DNA from: an uncultured bacterium
GTDB taxonomy: Bacteria; Cyanobacteriota; Vampirovibrionia; Gastranaerophilales; Gastranaerophilaceae
Direction: 5' to 3'
Assembly: GCA_945910925.1 (NCBI GenBank)
Contig: CAMDZX010000067.1
Coordinates: 1-9,411, forward strand
DNA: 9,411 bases
The position numbers and the translations under genes are program-made. Shown here in pieces: positions 7,117 to 9,411 of this stretch (within the stretch, counting starts at the first letter, position 1; every line of letters starts with the position of its first letter). The notes beneath the pieces were generated by a model that was not told the DNA's origin, searched no databases, and saw nothing but the letters and a program-made list of their open reading frames with translations.

Positions 7117-8052
7117 TTATCCCGCTTTTCTTATACACCTAACGACTCTTAGTTTTGCACTCCTTGAAGGAGGATTCTCCTCTATCTCTTCAACTGATGC
7201 CATAATTGGCTTTTTGTTGATTAATTCTATTCTTGGTGGTTCACATGTGCATATCGGATTGTTACATCTACACTTTTGAGCCTCATACTTGAACAGTCGC
7301 TTGACTATTCTGTCCTCCAAAGAATGAAAACTTATCACAGATATTATAGCACCATAGTCTAATAAATCCAATACATCTGTTAAGATTTTAGTTACATTTT
7401 CAAGCTCTCCGTTAACCTCTATCCTGACAGCCTGAAATACTCTGGTAGCAGGATGTATAGCCGTTTTTATTCTCGGAGTCGATTCGACTATCAAATTGGC
7501 TAATTCAAGCGTAGTCTTAATTGGCTGAATTTTCCTTTTTGTTACAATTGCTTTTGCAATTCGTTTTGAAAATCTTTCTTCTCCATACTCGCTGAATATT
7601 TTTACCAACTCATCTTCTTTGTAACTGTTTATAACATCGTATGCGGTAAAATCACTATCCATATTAAATCGCATATCCAAAGGAGCATCCTTCATAAAGG
7701 AAAATCCTCGCTCTTGTTTTGTCAATTGATGATAAGATGCACCCAAATCAAGAATAACCCCACCGGTAATTTTTTCTATTCCATGCAATTTCATTTGAGA
7801 TTTTATATTAGTGTAAGAATCTTTTATTATTGTAAGGTTCTCATATTTTTCCAACCTCTTAGAGGCAAAATTAATCGCTTCGTCATCAATATCAAATGCA
7901 AATAACCTGCCGTCAGGTGATATTCTTTGCAGAATTAATTCACTATGCCCGCCACCGCCGAGTGTACAATCGACATAAACTTTGCCTGATTGACATTCCA
8001 GAGCATCAACAGCTTCGTTTTTCATAACCGTGTAATGAGTAAATTCTGCCAT
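7117..8052 (-). CDS. rsmH: 16S rRNA (cytosine-1402 N4)-methyltransferase
   Basis: 311 residues, the usual family length. RsmH (formerly MraW) uses S-adenosylmethionine to methylate N4 of C1402 in the 16S rRNA decoding site. Landmarks in order: HYTVMKNEAVDAL near the N-terminus, the SAM-binding DCTLGGGGHS at 28-37, FDIDDEA at 53-59, LDLGASYHQL at 101-110, RGFSFMKDAPLDMRF at 115-129, HPATRVFQAVRI at 200-211, SFHSLEDRIVK at 241-251, and the end segment PPSRSAKLRVVR. The LDLG segment departs from the common LDLGVSSxQLD pattern. A CxC-x4-CxC cluster at 261-270 may bind metal. The ATG follows AGGA (8060-8063) at 7 bases. It is in an operon with the ftsL-like gene and is preceded by a terminator-like hairpin and a ribbon-helix-helix gene where mraZ usually lies. 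Confidence 0.97.
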   Translation of the reverse strand: MAEFTHYTVMKNEAVDALECQSGKVYVDCTLGGGGHSELILQRISPDGRLFAFDIDDEAINFASKRLEKYENLTIIKDSYTNIKSQMKLHGIEKITGGVILDLGASYHQLTKQERGFSFMKDAPLDMRFNMDSDFTAYDVINSYKEDELVKIFSEYGEERFSKRIAKAIVTKRKIQPIKTTLELANLIVESTPRIKTAIHPATRVFQAVRIEVNGELENVTKILTDVLDLLDYGAIISVISFHSLEDRIVKRLFKYEAQKCRCNNPICTCEPPRIELINKKPIMASVEEIEENPPSRSAKLRVVRCIRKAG

Positions 8053-8073
8053 AAGACAATCCTAACACAACAC

Positions 8074-8101
8074 AAAAGACGAAACAAATGTTCCGTCTTT
8101 T
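8074..8101 (-). terminator. Intrinsic terminator between the RHH gene and rsmH
   Basis: AAAAGACG (8074-8081) pairs with CGTCTTTT (8094-8101). After one mismatch, AAC (8083-8085) pairs with GTT (8090-8092) around a 4-base loop. Read on either strand the stem ends in a short T run. It lies 25 bases past the stop of the ribbon-helix-helix gene and only 10 bases before the rsmH Shine-Dalgarno, so it can end the upstream transcript or attenuate read-through into rsmH. Confidence 0.7.
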
Positions 8102-8126
8102 AATGAAAATTGGTTTTTGTTAATAA

Positions 8127-8315
8127 TTAATCTAACAATGCTTCAAGTAATTGGGCATTCTTGTTTGCATAACTAGATGTTCTAACTCTGTTTCTGTGAA
8201 TGTAAGTTCTTAATGCTTCTCTGATAAGTTCAGATCGAGAACGATTTTCAGTATCAGCGACATTGTCAATTTCGTCTAAAAACTTTTCAGGCATTGAAAT
8301 CAATACTCTTGCCAT
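8127..8315 (-). CDS. Ribbon-helix-helix (CopG-type) DNA-binding protein
   Basis: 62 residues. The sequence fits one ribbon-helix-helix unit: strand ARVLISMPEKFLDEID at 2-17, first helix through NVADTENR, turn and second helix SRSELIREALRTYIHR at about 26-41, followed by a short C-terminal helix ending LLEALLD. Such proteins dimerise and bind small palindromes in the major groove through the beta strand, usually as autorepressors. The ATG follows AAGGAG (8325-8330) at 9 bases. No toxin-like partner adjoins it, so a stand-alone regulator is more likely than an antitoxin. It lies directly upstream of rsmH, the position mraZ holds in most division clusters, but is separated from it by a terminator. 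Palindromes near its predicted transcription start may be its own operator. Confidence 0.9.
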   Translation of the reverse strand: MARVLISMPEKFLDEIDNVADTENRSRSELIREALRTYIHRNRVRTSSYANKNAQLLEALLD

Positions 8316-8360
8316 ATCTATTTTCTCCTTTTATCTAGTCGACTTTGTATACCCTATATA

Positions 8361-8373
8361 TACTTTATAAGTA
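8361..8373. promoter_or_regulatory. Palindrome overlapping the RHH gene start point, possible operator
   Basis: TACTT-TAT-AAGTA is a perfect 5-base inverted repeat with a 3-base centre, 45 bases before the ATG of the ribbon-helix-helix gene. It covers the predicted transcription start, just downstream of the -10 at 8378-8383. A small palindrome at this place suits autorepression by the encoded protein. AT-rich chance occurrence is possible. Confidence 0.4.
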
Positions 8374-8377
8374 CATC

Positions 8378-8383
8378 ATTATA
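8378..8383 (-). promoter_or_regulatory. Candidate -10 of the RHH gene
   Basis: TATAAT on the minus strand is a perfect -10 hexamer. The -35 region is poor (TATTGA at a 16-base spacing), so the promoter is uncertain or may need an activator. It predicts a leader of about 55 bases. Confidence 0.4.
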
Positions 8384-8509
8384 TAAAAATTGCGTTTTTT
8401 CAATAGATTTTTGAAATATTGTTACAAAACTACAAGATATAGAACACTAACAATCTTTATATAAATTTGTGATACAAGTATTATAACATTGATTTATAAG
8501 TTTGTACAC

Positions 8510-8520
8510 CCCTTATAGGG
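8510..8520. promoter_or_regulatory. Palindrome just upstream of the YkgJ-gene promoter
   Basis: CCCT-TAT-AGGG is a perfect 4-base inverted repeat with the same TAT centre as the palindrome at 8361-8373. It lies 9 bases before the -35 element at 8530. It may be a regulator site; the evidence is only symmetry and position. Confidence 0.3.
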
Positions 8521-8529
8521 CATGCCTGA

Positions 8530-8558
8530 TTGTAAAATAAATTTCTGTAATTTATAAT
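8530..8558 (+). promoter_or_regulatory. Predicted promoter giving a leaderless mRNA for the YkgJ-like gene
   Basis: TTGTAA (8530-8535), a 17-base spacer and a perfect TATAAT (8553-8558) make a good sigma-70 type promoter. The -10 ends 6 bases before the ATG at 8565, so transcription should start at or within a base or two of the A of the ATG. No Shine-Dalgarno is present. Confidence 0.65.
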
Positions 8559-8564
8559 CTTAAT

Positions 8565-9110
8565 ATGCTTAAACGTTACGAAAAATTTTTGAAAGATTTT
8601 GACAAAAAAATAAAAAAATATTTTTCCGAACAAAAAGAACATATATGTTGTAAAGAAGGATGTGCCGGTTGTTGTGAGGTTGGGGACTATCCTTTTTCAC
8701 AACTGGAGATGATGTATCTCATGTCAGGGTTTCAGAAATTGCCTGACAGTATAAAAATACAGATAAAAAACAATCTTCAAAACGTCAAGAAAAACAGAAT
8801 ATCAACACATTTTTATTATCAATGTCCGTTTCTTATTGATAAAAAGTGTTCGGTTTATAAATATCGGGGAATAACGTGCAGAACATTCGGATTGGCGTAC
8901 CTGATTGATAAAAAAACAAAGCAGGTTAAAATTCCCGAATGTTGTAATGAAGGTCTGAATTTTAGCCAAGTTTTTGACGGAAAAGAGATTAAAACAGAAC
9001 CTATAAAAGAGAATTTAGATTTACCGTCGGTAATCAACTCAAAACTTGCTAAAAGTCATAAGTTAGAATTTGGAGAAACAAGGTCATTAGTCAACTGGTT
9101 TCCTGACTAA
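8565..9110 (+). CDS. YkgJ-family cysteine-rich (zinc/iron-chelating) protein
   Basis: 181 residues with ten cysteines. The family signature is visible: C29-x3-C33-x2-C36-C37 (CKEGCAGCC), then CPFLIDKKCSVYKYRGITCRTFG at 87-109 giving Cys87, Cys95 and Cys105, then a Cys126-Cys127 pair. This spacing is that of the YkgJ/UPF0153 proteins, predicted to bind zinc or an iron-sulphur cluster; their biochemical role is not settled. No signal peptide or membrane helix is seen, so it should be cytoplasmic. The first 25 residues are a lysine-rich helix. The ATG has no Shine-Dalgarno but a promoter placed for a leaderless transcript. The coding region ends in tandem TAA TAA. It is divergent from the ribbon-helix-helix gene and is followed after 123 bases by the BioF-like gene, which seems to have its own start signal. 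Confidence 0.88.
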   Translation: MLKRYEKFLKDFDKKIKKYFSEQKEHICCKEGCAGCCEVGDYPFSQLEMMYLMSGFQKLPDSIKIQIKNNLQNVKKNRISTHFYYQCPFLIDKKCSVYKYRGITCRTFGLAYLIDKKTKQVKIPECCNEGLNFSQVFDGKEIKTEPIKENLDLPSVINSKLAKSHKLEFGETRSLVNWFPD

Positions 9111-9124
9111 TAACAATTATTTTC

Positions 9125-9151
9125 GGTGCAAACATGACAGCTTTTGCAACC
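9125..9151. terminator. Hairpin after the YkgJ-like gene, possible weak terminator
   Basis: GGTGCAAA (9125-9132) pairs with TTTGC-a-ACC (9143-9151), 8 bp with one bulged A and a 10-base loop. It starts 14 bases after the stop codon. No T run follows, so termination would be weak or factor-assisted. Confidence 0.3.
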
Positions 9152-9221
9152 CAAAAAACAATTTTAATATAATTATAAAAATCTTACCGACATTACTTAT
9201 TATATTCATAAATTTTTATAG

Positions 9222-9227
9222 TAATAT
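9222..9227 (+). promoter_or_regulatory. -10-like hexamer placed for a leaderless BioF-like mRNA
   Basis: TAATAT ends 6 bases before the ATG at 9234, the same distance as at the genes at 1019 and 8565. The 15 bases from here through the ATG differ from those at 1007-1021 at one position only. No good -35 is visible and there is no Shine-Dalgarno. Confidence 0.45.
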
Positions 9228-9233
9228 TGTTAT

Positions 9234-9411
9234 ATGCAAAAGATTAAAGATGAATTGACATACTTAAAGACAAACAATATGTTCAGACGTATTTCACCAA
9301 TAGAAATAAAAGAGGATGAATATGTTGTTGTAGACGGGAAAAAATTAGTAAATTTTTCATCTAACCATTATCTCGCGCTCAGTACGGACAAATTTTTTTT
9401 TAAAGAGTTCT
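9234..9411 (+). CDS. BioF-like alpha-oxoamine synthase, N-terminus (cut by window edge)
   Basis: The first 59 codons are present and the frame is open to the window edge. The segment RRISPIEIKEDEYVVVDGKK followed by LVNFSSNHYLALS at about 38-50 is the start pattern of the PLP-dependent alpha-oxoamine synthases. In these, an N-terminal R...P...dGk segment leads to a SNDYLGL motif. 8-amino-7-oxononanoate synthase (biotin synthesis, pimeloyl thioester + alanine) is the most likely member; 2-amino-3-ketobutyrate CoA ligase or a serine palmitoyltransferase-like enzyme cannot be ruled out. Here the motif reads SNHYLAL, with Asp and Gly replaced. The PLP lysine lies outside the window. The ATG at 9234 has no Shine-Dalgarno and fits a leaderless mRNA. 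Confidence 0.82.
   Translation, partial: MQKIKDELTYLKTNNMFRRISPIEIKEDEYVVVDGKKLVNFSSNHYLALSTDKFFFKEF

Noticed and set aside
8127..8315. Ribbon-helix-helix gene as the antitoxin of a toxin-antitoxin pair
   Set aside because: No small toxin-like gene lies next to it on either side; the neighbours are rsmH and a divergent YkgJ-type gene.
9111..9233. Riboswitch or biotin operator before the BioF-like gene
   Set aside because: No conserved riboswitch pattern or long biotin-type inverted repeat is visible; only a weak hairpin near the preceding stop codon.
1..9411. tRNA, rRNA, CRISPR array, insertion sequence or phage gene
   Set aside because: No repeat-spacer periodicity, no tRNA cloverleaf motifs, no transposase or integrase motifs and no terminal inverted repeats were found by eye.

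Overview
This is a compact, AT-rich bacterial chromosomal segment with short intergenic gaps and no RNA genes, insertion sequences, CRISPR arrays or phage genes that I can see. The mix of genes (a ppdK-type dikinase, heptosyltransferase-like TPR proteins, a reduced rsmH-ftsL cell-division pair headed by a ribbon-helix-helix gene, low GC) reminds me of the non-photosynthetic cyanobacterial relatives of animal guts (Gastranaerophilales/Melainabacteria). That placement is an impression from gene content and protein style. I cannot confirm it without a database search.

Layout. The window opens inside the N-terminal part of pyruvate, phosphate dikinase (minus strand, 1-837). Divergent from it are two overlapping paralogous genes (1019-2635 and 2610-4238), each a run of tetratricopeptide repeats followed by a GT-B/GT9-like glycosyltransferase domain; the first copy has lost the conserved glycine-aspartate loop that the second keeps. 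Convergent to them is an unusual 439-residue protein (4311-5630, minus) with a glycine-rich membrane hairpin and an HExxH zinc-metallopeptidase motif. After a 307-base gap with one promoter comes a histidine-phosphatase-fold protein (5938-6558, plus) in which most catalytic positions are replaced. Convergent to it is a cell-division block read on the minus strand: a ribbon-helix-helix regulator (8127-8315), a terminator hairpin, the 16S rRNA methyltransferase rsmH (7117-8052) and an FtsL-like membrane protein (6585-7112). Divergent from that block are a YkgJ-type cysteine-rich protein (8565-9110) and the start of a BioF-like alpha-oxoamine synthase (9234 to the window edge).

How the parts relate. 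rsmH and the ftsL-like gene are separated by 4 bases and form the classical start of a division/cell-wall cluster, but the usual mraZ is absent and a ribbon-helix-helix gene stands in its position. The two TPR-glycosyltransferase genes overlap by 26 bases and are almost certainly co-translated. The other genes look like independent transcription units.

The most notable structural signal is that three plus-strand genes (1019, 8565, 9234) lack a Shine-Dalgarno sequence and have a -10-like hexamer ending exactly 6 bases before the ATG, which predicts leaderless mRNAs. Five other genes carry good Shine-Dalgarno sites, and the ftsL-like gene has only a weak one. Other points of interest are two pseudoenzyme candidates (the first TPR-glycosyltransferase and the phosphatase-fold protein), the HExxH membrane protein, and small palindromes in the promoter region next to the ribbon-helix-helix gene.
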